A model generated the notes under the pieces. That model was not told where the DNA came from. It was given only the letters and a program-made list of their open reading frames with translations, and did not search any database. The position numbers were made by a program, and so were the translations under genes. A stretch of DNA of 7,985 nucleotides. Origin: Acetobacteraceae bacterium. Lineage in GTDB: Bacteria > Pseudomonadota > Alphaproteobacteria > Acetobacterales > Acetobacteraceae. Of this stretch, positions 1 to 7,202 are shown piece after piece; within the stretch, counting starts at the first letter, position 1; every line of letters begins with the position of its first letter. The stretch covers positions 1-7,985 of the forward strand of contig PKWQ01000067.1 of assembly GCA_003133265.1 (NCBI GenBank), given 5' to 3'.

Positions 1-2
1 AG

Positions 3-2204
3 ATGACGTTCTACCTGACCGGGCAGAGCACCGGCGAAGGCCTCGATGCCGTCGCCGGGCTCGGCCTGCTTCCCGCATTGTTCACCGGCTACCGCGATCT
101 GGCCGGCCTGCGCTACGACTTCCCGCTGGTGCTGCTGGCGGGCGTCAGCGACGATGGCGCGGTGCGCTCGCTCACCGAGTTGTTCGACGCGGCGCTGACT
201 GCCGCGCTTGGGGGCGAGACCAACGCCGAGCGCCTGCGCCACCACGCCGAGCGCATGGAGCGGGAGGTGCGCCACTGTGCCGCTGCGGATGGCGGTGGCA
301 GTTTCTCGGCGTTGTGGCAGACGGCGGCGCAGCGCCTCACCGCGCGCGCCGACGAGGGTTTCGCCGACAGTCTCGCGCGCCTCAGGGCGAAGCTGCCGGC
401 CGACGGCGAGGTGGTGGACTGCGACGCCGCCCTGCCCGGGCGCCTGTTGTCCCACGCCTGGGAAGCGGTTCACCAGCGCAAGGCGGCGCGGTTCCGGGCC
501 GATCTGACACGGCTTATCCTGAAGCTGTCCGACATCCTGCAAGCCGACTTCGCCCGTTCCAACGAAGGCCACAGCCCCGAGAATCTGCGCGCCGCGATCG
601 GCCAGCCACAGACGCAGGCATTCGATTTCGCGGCGATGTCGCGTGTGCTGGCCAGCGTCTCCGTGCCCTCGCTACTGTCGGACAGCCGCAGCGAGCGGAT
701 CCGCTGGCTGCTCTCTGTCCTGCGCTCGCAGCGCTTCTACCCGTCGCCGCGGGAAGCCGGCGCGCCGCCGCAGGCGCTGCCTGGATACGGCTTCGTGTTC
801 GACAGTTGCAGCCAGGCGCTGGAAGCCTGGCACGACCGTCTGCCCAGGCTGATGGAGCTGACCAAGGCGATGGCCATCGCCGAACTGGAGGTGACAGGCG
901 AGTACCGCGAGGCAAAGCACGACGCCGTGTTCGCCAGCTTCGGCGCCAACGGCGCGGGCACGGCCGAGCTGGCGTTGTTCCCGGACTATTTGGTGCGGCT
1001 CGATGCCGACGCCCTGTCCCCGGCAGAATCCGCCCGCATCCTGGATGCGCTCGCGGCCGGTCTGCCGTTGAAGATCGTGCTGCAAACCGACGACATCCTT
1101 GCCCCGCTCGCCGACAATCCCGCGCGTGCCTCGTTCGGCCTGCCCGGCCGCACGCTCGCCAGTACCGCGATCGCGTTGGGCGAGACGTTCGTGTTGCAGT
1201 CCAGCGCCTCGAACCTGCCGCGCTTGCGCGAGCGGCTGTTCGCCGGGCTCGCCTGTCCTGGCCCGGCGCTGTTCTCGGTGTTCTCTGGCGCGAGCGGGCA
1301 CGCCGGCGACATCCCGCCCTATCTGGTCGGCGCGGCGGCGATGGAATCGCGCGCCTTTCCGGCCTTCGTCCACGACCCGTCGGCAGGGCCGGACTGGGCC
1401 GCCCGCTTCAACCTGGCGGGCAACCCGCAGCCCGAGCAGGACTGGCCGGTGCATCCCCTCGCCTACGAGGACGAGCACCACCAGTGCCTCGCCGAGACCG
1501 TCGCCTTCACGGCGGCCGACTTCCTGGCCTGCGACCGGCGCTTCGCCGCGCATTTCGCGCGGGTTCCGCGTGCGGTCTGGAACGGGCAGATGGTGGCCGC
1601 GTCCGAGGCCATCGCGCGTGGCACGGACCCGGCCGCCGGCACTGTCCCTTATCTGCCGATGGTCGACGCCGATAACCGGCTGCAAAAGGTGATGGCCGAC
1701 GACATTGTGATCCGCGAGGCGCGGCGGGTCGGCGCGATGTGGCGCAGCCTGCGCGAGCTTGGGGGCATCCGCAATTCGCATGCCGAGGGTCTGCTCGCCC
1801 GTGAACGGGCGGCGTGGGAGGAGGAGGAGCAGCAGCGCGAAATCGCCGCCGCCCCCACGGTCGTGGTCGCGGAGACGTCGGCGCCGGCGGGCGCGTCGGC
1901 CCCAGCGGCCGAGATGGCCGTGGCCGAACCGGCGGCTGCCGAACCCGAGCGTTCGCCGGATGAGTCCTATATCGTGACCGCGCGTTGCAGCACCTGCAAC
2001 GAGTGTACCCAGATCAACGACAAGATGTTCGCCTACAACAAGGACAAGCAGGCCTACATCGCGGATCTGGCCGCCGGCACCTACCGCCAACTGGTCGAGG
2101 CCGCCGAAAGCTGCCAGGTGTCCGTCATCCACCCCGGCAAGCCGCGCAATCCCAAGGAGCCGGGACTCGAGGAGTTGCTGAAGCGCGCCGAAGCGTTCCG
2201 GTAG
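3..2204 (+). CDS. PFOR-like protein with C-terminal 4Fe-4S ferredoxin domain (start may lie upstream of the window)
   Basis: This 733-residue frame is probably a cytoplasmic redox protein. The C-terminus is a one-cluster ferredoxin module: Cys662-x2-Cys665-x2-Cys668, then Cys704 in the context ESCQVSVIHPG, which fits a single [4Fe-4S] cluster. Residues about 608-655 are an Ala/Pro/Glu-rich linker. Residues about 380-500 (GRTLASTAIALGETFVLQ, then PGPALFSVFSG, then FPAFVHDP) follow the order of motifs in the thiamine-diphosphate domain of pyruvate:ferredoxin oxidoreductases. The usual GDG cofactor motif is not visible; only FGANGAG stands near its place. The N-terminal 300 residues are not recognised. 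By inference it either works with a 2-oxoacid oxidoreductase or is a divergent, possibly non-catalytic relative. The ATG is at base 3, so neither the ribosome binding site nor a longer N-terminus can be checked. The ferredoxin assignment is firm; the PFOR relationship is moderate. Confidence 0.85.
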   Translation: MTFYLTGQSTGEGLDAVAGLGLLPALFTGYRDLAGLRYDFPLVLLAGVSDDGAVRSLTELFDAALTAALGGETNAERLRHHAERMEREVRHCAAADGGGSFSALWQTAAQRLTARADEGFADSLARLRAKLPADGEVVDCDAALPGRLLSHAWEAVHQRKAARFRADLTRLILKLSDILQADFARSNEGHSPENLRAAIGQPQTQAFDFAAMSRVLASVSVPSLLSDSRSERIRWLLSVLRSQRFYPSPREAGAPPQALPGYGFVFDSCSQALEAWHDRLPRLMELTKAMAIAELEVTGEYREAKHDAVFASFGANGAGTAELALFPDYLVRLDADALSPAESARILDALAAGLPLKIVLQTDDILAPLADNPARASFGLPGRTLASTAIALGETFVLQSSASNLPRLRERLFAGLACPGPALFSVFSGASGHAGDIPPYLVGAAAMESRAFPAFVHDPSAGPDWAARFNLAGNPQPEQDWPVHPLAYEDEHHQCLAETVAFTAADFLACDRRFAAHFARVPRAVWNGQMVAASEAIARGTDPAAGTVPYLPMVDADNRLQKVMADDIVIREARRVGAMWRSLRELGGIRNSHAEGLLARERAAWEEEEQQREIAAAPTVVVAETSAPAGASAPAAEMAVAEPAAAEPERSPDESYIVTARCSTCNECTQINDKMFAYNKDKQAYIADLAAGTYRQLVEAAESCQVSVIHPGKPRNPKEPGLEELLKRAEAFR

Positions 2205-2214
2205 CCGGCGCCGC

Positions 2215-2237
2215 GCTGGCCGGGTTAGCCGGCCGGC
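2215..2237. terminator. Hairpin shared by two convergent genes
   Basis: The arms 2215-2223 and 2229-2237 form a nine-pair stem with one T-G wobble (core GGCCGG/CCGGCC) around the five-base loop GTTAG. It lies 11 bp after the stop of the plus-strand ferredoxin gene and overlaps the TAA stop of the minus-strand small gene. No T tract follows on either strand. It may act as a bidirectional terminator or 3'-end stabiliser, but it is not a classic intrinsic terminator. Confidence 0.35.
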
Positions 2238-2389
2238 AGGTGGTCCTCGATGTCGGCGGCGACCTCTTCGCAGGTCTCCGCCAGATCCTCGTATTCGGTG
2301 GCTTCTTCGGGTTTTGCGACCTTGGCGCAGTTGGCCGCAAGCTCGTGGTAGTAAGCCGCCTGCTCGCGCAGATATGCGATGTACTGCAT
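2225..2389 (-). CDS. Small helical acidic protein, 54 residues, unknown function
   Basis: The frame starts at an ATG (2389-2387) and ends at TAA (2227-2225). The product starts MQYIAYLREQAAYYHELAAN and ends EDHLPAG. It is acidic, rich in Ala and Glu, predicted almost wholly helical, with two Cys (21 and 40) and a YYHELA/YEDLAE pattern that looks like a helical hairpin. There is no signal peptide or membrane segment, so it is probably cytoplasmic. A GGGAGAG ribosome binding site stands four bases before the ATG, and codons strongly favour G/C at third positions; both support a real gene. It converges on the ferredoxin-domain gene and has an FNR-like promoter about 92 bases upstream. It resembles the short helical hypothetical proteins common in alphaproteobacteria, but I do not recognise a family. 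A role in low-oxygen conditions is inferred only from the promoter. Confidence 0.7.
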   Translation of the reverse strand: MQYIAYLREQAAYYHELAANCAKVAKPEEATEYEDLAETCEEVAADIEDHLPAG

Positions 2390-2406
2390 CGGGCTCTCCC
2401 GGCAAT

Positions 2407-2430
2407 AGGCCCGGACCCTACGTCCGGCCT
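2407..2430 (-). promoter_or_regulatory. Hairpin in the 5' leader of the 54-residue gene
   Basis: The arms CCGGAC (2411-2416) and GTCCGG (2422-2427) surround a five-base loop. Three more pairs form if C2410 is bulged (2407-2409 with 2428-2430). The hairpin lies within the predicted leader transcript, about 17 bases before the start codon and just upstream of the ribosome binding site. It could affect mRNA stability or translation. No known riboswitch fold is recognised. Confidence 0.3.
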
Positions 2431-2480
2431 AAAAGGAGCTTTGGCCGCGTACGCCGCTTCCAGCGTCGCACGCAACACTG

Positions 2481-2529
2481 ACATATAAATACAGCAATGC
2501 TTGCGGATCACGGCATTGATTCAAGTCAA
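2481..2529 (-). promoter_or_regulatory. Predicted class II FNR/FixK-type promoter for the 54-residue gene
   Basis: On the minus strand, 2529-2516 reads TTGACTTGAATCAA, one mismatch from the FNR consensus TTGAT-N4-ATCAA and acceptable as a FixK-type box. The hexamer TGTATT (2493-2488, four of six matches to TATAAT) follows after exactly 22 bases. That is the spacing expected when the box is centred at -41.5, the class II activator position. The start point would be near 2481, giving a leader of about 92 bases before the ATG at 2389. In the plus direction the matching -10 position (2552-2557, ccggcc) is unsuitable, so the minus-strand gene is the likely target. FNR family proteins activate genes when oxygen is low. 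Confidence 0.55.
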
Positions 2530-2844
2530 ACTGCCGTTTATCGTAACGGATCCGGCCTGTTCGTCGTCAAACTGAACGATACTGGGATTTCAGCGTCGGC
2601 CCCCAGGCTTGGGCGCGCCCCTTGGGATGGACACATTGCTGCCTCGCAAGATCGAATCGCCGGCTATCCGGGAAATGTCGGTTCCTGTGACCTACGTCAC
2701 AGCGCCGACGGCGCCCGCGCACGCATGGTCTTCTTCCAGACGGATGACCCGCCACCCCAGCCGGTGTGTATCTAACATCATGCGCGCGCGCATCTTCACC
2801 AACGGTCACTTACCCCCTTCCACCGCGTCACGCGGAGGCTCCGC
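2530..2844. other. Intergenic region without a convincing gene, rich in palindromes
   Basis: Short open frames exist here on both strands (for example 2497-2775 and 2609-2848 on plus, 2567-2809 on minus). None has a good ribosome binding site, a recognisable product or biased codon use. The region contains a CRP-like site (2685-2702) followed directly by a small hairpin GCGCC-gac-GGCGC (2702-2714), an alternating palindrome (2780-2793), and the start of an inverted repeat over the next gene's ribosome binding site. No clear sigma-70 promoter toward the plus strand was found. Confidence 0.5.
2685..2702. promoter_or_regulatory. CRP-like operator palindrome
   Basis: The arms CTGTGAC and GTCACAG are perfect inverted copies around CTAC. 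The core is exactly the CRP consensus TGTGA-N6-TCACA (2686-2701). Members of the CRP family in proteobacteria bind such sites. Its centre is about 150 bases upstream of the possible GTG start at 2845. No well-placed -10 element is evident at -41.5 or -61.5, so the regulated gene is unclear. It might instead serve as part of a structured RNA. Confidence 0.4.
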
Positions 2845-2848
2845 GTGA
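2828..2848 (+). promoter_or_regulatory. Inverted repeat enclosing a ribosome binding site and GTG start
   Basis: The arms TCACGCGGAG (2828-2837) and CTCCGCGTGA (2839-2848) are perfect inverted copies around G2838. The left arm holds the GGAGG ribosome binding site (2834-2838) and the right arm holds the GTG start (2845-2847). In RNA a stem of about nine pairs with a three-base loop would hide both. The same GTGA is also the stop of a short upstream frame (ATG at 2780, 22 codons), so translation through the leader could open the hairpin. Alternatively it is a protein operator or a terminator, although no T run follows. Confidence 0.4.
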
Positions 2849-3069
2849 TTATAACAAGCGATCGGGAATTTACCGCCGGCGATGCATCTGGCTTGAACTA
2901 CCGCGACTATGAAGCGACAGAGCCAAGGGTATCGCTGTGGGTGAGATCGGGGTTTGCCGGGCTGCTTCAGCGACTCCGGGCGAGCTTACGCACAGAACCG
3001 AACCTGGCATCCTGTTCGCCGGAATCGGTCAAGGAACTGCTCGCGTTGCGGTACCCTGACGAGCGGTAA
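2845..3069 (+). CDS. Possible small protein, 74 residues, unknown function
   Basis: The frame begins at GTG (2845) with a GGAGG ribosome binding site six bases upstream and ends at TAA. The product starts MIITSDREFTAGDASGLNYR and ends ELLALRYPDER. It is hydrophilic and mixed-charge, with a likely amphipathic helix (WVRSGFAGLLQRLRASLR) and a C-terminal helix, and no signal peptide or membrane segment. I do not recognise a family. Only about two thirds of third codon positions are G or C, clearly less than in the neighbouring genes. That suggests either recent acquisition or a chance frame. The strong ribosome binding site and plausible composition favour a gene; the codon use is against it. 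It converges on the TPR-glycosyltransferase gene, 65 bp away. Confidence 0.4.
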   Translation: MIITSDREFTAGDASGLNYRDYEATEPRVSLWVRSGFAGLLQRLRASLRTEPNLASCSPESVKELLALRYPDER

Positions 3070-3108
3070 CTTGCGCGGCTCACACCAGCGCCGGTCCGGA
3101 GGGGCGCA

Positions 3109-3152
3109 CTCCAGGCTGGAGGGTCAGATTTCCACTACGAACCCACGTAGTG
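3109..3152. terminator. Two hairpins between convergent genes
   Basis: CTCCAG-g-CTGGAG lies at 3109-3121. CACTACG-aaccca-CGTAGTG (seven pairs, six-base loop) lies at 3133-3152 and includes the TAG stop of the minus-strand TPR gene. They sit where the 74-residue frame and the TPR gene converge. Neither is followed by a T tract, so they are only candidate 3'-end structures. Confidence 0.3.
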
Positions 3153-4973
3153 AGCGTAAGACTTCACCTCGACGATGCCCGATCCTGTCAGCTCGTTGAT
3201 CTTGCGCTTCAATAGCGCACGCTCGTCGTTGGTCCGGTAGACGGCGCGGGCCAGCTCCTGCGCCATATCGTCGAAGACCGGGTGCCAATCGCCGCGCCGG
3301 AACTGGCGGAACAGCCGTACGGTTGGGTACCAAGGGCTGTCCTCGCGCCCCAACCGCCAACGCCAATCCGGGTTGGATTTCAGCACGATCCACACTGGCC
3401 GGCCGAGCGCCCCCGCCAGATGCGCCACCGAAGTGTCGGAGGTGATAACGAGATCGAGATTGGCCATCACCGCGGCCGTGTCGAGAAAAGCATCGGCTCC
3501 GGCATCGAAGTCCGGGCCGAGCGTTTCGACCCGCATGTTCTCCAGCAAGGCGTCGAGCTGATCGAGGCCGTAGTTTTTCTGCAGGCTGATCAGCCTTACC
3601 CCCGGCACGGCGGCGATCGACGCGAAACAACGCAGCGGGACCGAGCGACCCTTGTCGATGCCGGCGTTCGGAAACCCCTGCCAGACCACCCCCACCCTGA
3701 AGCCGTCCTTCGGCAAACGCTCGTGCCAGAGCGCCACGCGCGCCGGATCGGCGACGAGATAGGGAACATCGGCCGGAATGGTATCCTCGGTCAGCCCGAT
3801 CACCGACGGGAGGCTCAACAGCGGCAGGTGAAAGTCGAACTCGGGCAGTTCGGTGCCGGCGGCGACCACGGTCTCCGCCAGGCCGGCCATGCGCACAAGC
3901 GTCAGCAGCGGGGGCGGCGCCTCCAGCACCACCCGGGCACCGCGCGCGGCAAGACTCGGAATGAAGCGCACGAATTGCAGCGTGTCGCCCAGCCCCTGCT
4001 CGACATGCAGCAGCAAGGTCTTGCCCGAGAGTTCCTCGCCCTGCCATTGCGGCTTCGGCATGTCGCGCGGCTTGATCTTCTCGACCGCTCCCTTCCAGCG
4101 CCACTCGTAGCCGTCCCAGGCCTCGGCGAGATCGCCCCTCAGCAGCAAGGCCAGCGACAACGCGAACTGCGCGTGCGGCCGTTCGGGAGCGATGGCGATA
4201 GCCCGCCGATACGCCGCGACGGCTGCATCGACTTCGCCGTTATCAACCAGCACGTTGCCAAGATTGGCATGCGCCATCCAGTGCTCGGGCTTGAGCTCGA
4301 TGGCGCGCCGGTAGGCGGTGATGGCTTCGTCGAGCGCGTCCGTTTCCGCGAGAGCCAGACCCAAATTCGCATACGCGTCGGCGAAATCCGGTTTCAAGGC
4401 CGTGGCCTCGCGATAGGCCGCGATCGCCTCGTCGAGCCGGCCCTTGGATTTCAGAACGTTGGCGCGATGGAAATGCCAGTCCGGATTAGCCGGCTTGCCC
4501 GCGATCGCCTGATCGAGCGCCGCAATCGCCGCGTCGGTGCTGCCTTTCTTCTCGAAACAGAGAGCAAGGCTGAAATGGGCCTCGGCATAATCGGGCTTGG
4601 CCTCGACCGCATGCTCGAATGCGGCGATCGCGGCATCGACCTCGTCTCTTGCCCGGAGCAGGCTGCCGAGATTGGCATGCGCCTCGGCGTAATCCGGTTT
4701 CGCCGCAATCGCCGCGCGGATCAACTCTTCCCCGCGTTCGTTCCCGCCGCGCTGAACAAGCACGATGCCGAGATCGTTGAGCGCGATGGCGTCCTTGGGC
4801 TGCCGCGCGAGCACCTGACGGTAGAGGCGCTCGGCCGTGTCGAGGTCGCCGGCGCGATGCGCATCGATCGCCGCTTGCAACAGCCCGGCTGTCCCTTCCA
4901 CCCGGCCCTTGCGCGGCGCCCGCGCGCTCAGACCCGGATCGGCGGCAGCTGGGCTTATGCCCCCATCATTCAT
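3135..4973 (-). CDS. TPR-repeat glycosyltransferase-like protein (GT9/GT41-type C-terminal domain)
   Basis: A 612-residue protein. After a short Pro/Ala-rich N-terminus, residues about 30-295 form seven to eight tetratricopeptide repeats of 34 residues, each closing with a motif such as AIAAKPDY or AIELKPEH. The remainder is a Rossmann-like domain. HVEQGLGDTLQFVRFIPSL (about 325-343) matches the first nucleotide-sugar-binding loop of heptosyltransferase-type enzymes. SDTSVAHLAGALGRPVWIVL (about 511-530) matches their C-terminal donor-site motif. Such proteins are thought to glycosylate proteins or surface polymers; substrate and sugar are not evident. No signal peptide is present, so it is likely cytoplasmic. 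The ATG at 4973 is 51 bp after the stop of the adhesin-like gene on the same strand, suggesting one operon in which the adhesin could be its target (inference). The ribosome binding site is weak (AGGA about 12 bases upstream). Confidence 0.88.
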   Translation of the reverse strand: MNDGGISPAAADPGLSARAPRKGRVEGTAGLLQAAIDAHRAGDLDTAERLYRQVLARQPKDAIALNDLGIVLVQRGGNERGEELIRAAIAAKPDYAEAHANLGSLLRARDEVDAAIAAFEHAVEAKPDYAEAHFSLALCFEKKGSTDAAIAALDQAIAGKPANPDWHFHRANVLKSKGRLDEAIAAYREATALKPDFADAYANLGLALAETDALDEAITAYRRAIELKPEHWMAHANLGNVLVDNGEVDAAVAAYRRAIAIAPERPHAQFALSLALLLRGDLAEAWDGYEWRWKGAVEKIKPRDMPKPQWQGEELSGKTLLLHVEQGLGDTLQFVRFIPSLAARGARVVLEAPPPLLTLVRMAGLAETVVAAGTELPEFDFHLPLLSLPSVIGLTEDTIPADVPYLVADPARVALWHERLPKDGFRVGVVWQGFPNAGIDKGRSVPLRCFASIAAVPGVRLISLQKNYGLDQLDALLENMRVETLGPDFDAGADAFLDTAAVMANLDLVITSDTSVAHLAGALGRPVWIVLKSNPDWRWRLGREDSPWYPTVRLFRQFRRGDWHPVFDDMAQELARAVYRTNDERALLKRKINELTGSGIVEVKSYAHYVGS

Positions 4974-6800
4974 GTCGTCTTGCTATCCTGCTCACGCGCT
5001 CCGGACGTTCCAGCGCCGTCGCTGTTACGTGTGATGGATCAGCGTCCCTCCTGTGGCGTCTCCCAGCATCTGGAAGTCGGACTGCGCATACTGTCCCACC
5101 AGCGCCAGGCTCGCGCTCTGGCTGGCGTCGCTCACCACCAGCGTTCCGCCCGTCCCGGCGCTGTTCTCGGTATAGCTCAGCAGCGAGCCGACGCCAAACC
5201 CAAGATCGGTGAGATCGATGGCATCGCCGGAGACAAAGCCGGCGATCGTGCCCGAGAAGCCCGCCGACTGGTCCAGCGTCAGCGTCCCGGCCGCGCTGCC
5301 GCCGCCGCTCACCGCGCCCGCGATGACGACGTTGCCGCCGTCCGCCCAGATCAGGCCCGAGTTCGCCACCGCGCTGTTCACCGTCAGCCTGCCGCTGCCG
5401 GTCGCCTCCAGCGTGCCGGAGTTGGCAACGATATTGCCCCCGGTGTCGATCGTCAGCGCGTTCGCCCCGCTGGCGTCGATGACCGCATTGTTGGCGAGGG
5501 CCAGCTGCCCGCCGCCGATCTGGCCGGCGCCGGAGATCGTGTTGTCGACATTGCTCAGCAGCGTGATCTGGCCACCCCCGGTAACCAGATCCTGGCTGTT
5601 GTCGGACAGCGCCAGCTGGCCGCCGCCCTGTAGCGTCACGCCGCGGGCCTGGATTTCCAGCTCCGTCCCGCCACCCGTCGAAGCCAGCGCGATCGTGCCA
5701 CCGTTGTCGATGGTGCCCCCCATCGGCATCATCGCGCCATCGGCGATCGTCATCGTCCCCGGATTGTTGGTCACCGGTTCCTGGTTGAACAGGAAGTTGG
5801 CGGCGCTGAGCGAGGCCGCATCGACCCCCGCCACAATGATCGTCTCGCCGCTGCCCAGCGTGATCACCGCGTTGCCTTGGGCGTCGTTCGCGATATTGGC
5901 CTGCAGATCGGCAAAGTTCGCGATGCCGACGAAGCCGACCAGGTCGATCTGGCTGCTCGCCGGGTTGAAGTTGAAGATCCGGTCGTTGCCTATCGGCTGC
6001 GCGAAGACGAACAGGTCGTTCGTGCCCGATCCGGTCAGCGTGTCGTTGCCGCTCAACGCGAAGATCGGCGCGCCCGGCGCATAGGCCTCGACATTGTCCG
6101 CGACGAACATGCTGCCGACGCTGCCGTTCGGGTTGGTCCAGCGCTCGGTGACCGCGAGCACCACCGCCCCGGCGAAACCGGCGGGCGCCGTGATCGCCAA
6201 CGCGGCGAGATCGGTCCCTTGCTCGACCCAGGTGCCATTGCCGAGATCGGGCCCGGCATTCAGGCTCCAGCCAGCCGGCACGCCCGCGATGGTGACCGTG
6301 ACCGATTCGCCGGCAGCCACCGAGGGATCGGTCAGCGCCAGTGCTAGATTGATCGAGCTCCCGGCTGCGCCGGCGGGCGCCTGGGCTATGATTGTGGCAG
6401 TGCCAGTGCCTCCGGTAGACTCCCATGCCGTCACAACAATGACATCGTTGTTCGTGAATGCGAATTTTGCCATGGTGATTGTAAAACTCACGGGCGCATT
6501 GGTGGCAGTCTCACTGACCGTCGTCGTGCCGAGGAGTGTGGCGCTAGTGTTGTCATACGCCGAGATCGTGATCGTGCCGATGGTCGGGTCCGAAACGAGG
6601 CCAAGCACGTCGTGTTTAGACGCGCTCGCCGTAAAGGAGCCCGCAACCAGCACCGGAACATTCCCCGAGACAAGCGTGACGCTGTTGCCGGTCGCCGGGA
6701 AGCTGTTGCCCGCCGCATCGGTGAAGGTCAGCGAGTCGCTGACCGTTCCCGCACTCGTCAGCGCCGACAGGGCCACCGTGTAGGTGCCGTTGCCGGTCAC

Positions 6801-6890
6801 CCCCGGCCGAACCAACCGCTACCGTCGAGCCGCCATTCACCGTCAGACCCGCCGTCTCGCCGGCATCGCGGTCCAGTTTCAGGTTGCTCG
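6801..6890 (-). repeat. Ig-unit repeat, copy 2
   Basis: This 90-bp segment matches 7101-7190 at a spacing of exactly 300 bp (100 codons). About 80% of bases are identical overall, and 43 of 45 in the first half (6801-6845). It encodes SNLKLDRDAGETAGLTVNGG and the following STVAVGSAG. Similarity ends abruptly on the left at 6800, the position of the frameshift. Confidence 0.8.
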
Positions 6891-7100
6891 CGCTCGCTGT
6901 GAAATGATTGCCCGACGCGTCGCTCACCGACAGCGACGCCGTGATCGTCGTGTCGTCGGCAAGACCCGACAAATTGACCGTCGAGGCCACCGCCGTGCCG
7001 CCGGTGATCGTCGCCACCACGCTGGTCGTGCCGTCGCTGAACACCACCGTGCCGTTGTCGTCTGGGGCCAGCCCGCTCACCGCGAAGCCCACCGCGCCCG

Positions 7101-7190
7101 CCCCGGCCGAACCAACCGCCACCGTCGAGCCGCTATTCACCGTCAACGCCGCGTGCTCGGTCTTGTCCTGGTCCAGATTCAGGTTGCTCG
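7101..7190 (-). repeat. Ig-unit repeat, copy 1
   Basis: This is the partner of 6801-6890. It encodes SNLNLDQDKTEHAALTVNSG and the following STVAVGSAG. Similarity to the other copy stops at 7190/7191, where the expected preceding residues (GNHFTASA in copy 2) are replaced by MAPIP. This marks the edge of recognisable adhesin sequence. Confidence 0.8.
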
Positions 7191-7202
7191 GTATCGGCGC
7201 CA

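Noticed and set aside
314..1675. Plus-strand 453-codon frame inside the first gene
   Set aside because: Arg/Ala-rich shadow in another frame of the same strand; no motif and no ribosome binding site.
672..2405. Minus-strand open frame of 577 codons opposite the ferredoxin-domain gene
   Set aside because: Its product is Arg/Gly-rich with no recognisable domain. It overlaps the 54-residue gene in another frame and is opposed to a gene with a real ferredoxin motif.
2431..2488. AAAAGGAG ribosome-binding-like motif on the plus strand at 2431-2438
   Set aside because: The only following start (TTG 2441) gives a frame of about 15 codons. The motif lies within the predicted minus-strand leader.
2497..2775. 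Possible 92-residue plus-strand gene in the intergenic region
   Set aside because: No ribosome binding site, no family, no codon bias, and it runs through the FNR- and CRP-like operators.
5011..5024. CAGCG-ccgt-CGCTG inverted repeat between the adhesin and TPR genes
   Set aside because: A five-pair stem without a T tract is too weak to call a terminator, and the 51-bp gap suggests co-transcription.
3282..5633. Long plus-strand open frame of 783 codons opposite the TPR and adhesin genes
   Set aside because: It lies antisense to two genes with clear domains, spans their boundary, and its product is Arg/Gln/Gly-rich low-complexity text typical of a GC-rich shadow frame.
4966..6426. Minus-strand 486-codon frame overlapping the adhesin gene
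   Set aside because: Out-of-frame copy of repetitive adhesin DNA; the product is Arg/Gly/Asp low complexity. The Ig/RTX-bearing frame is the real one.
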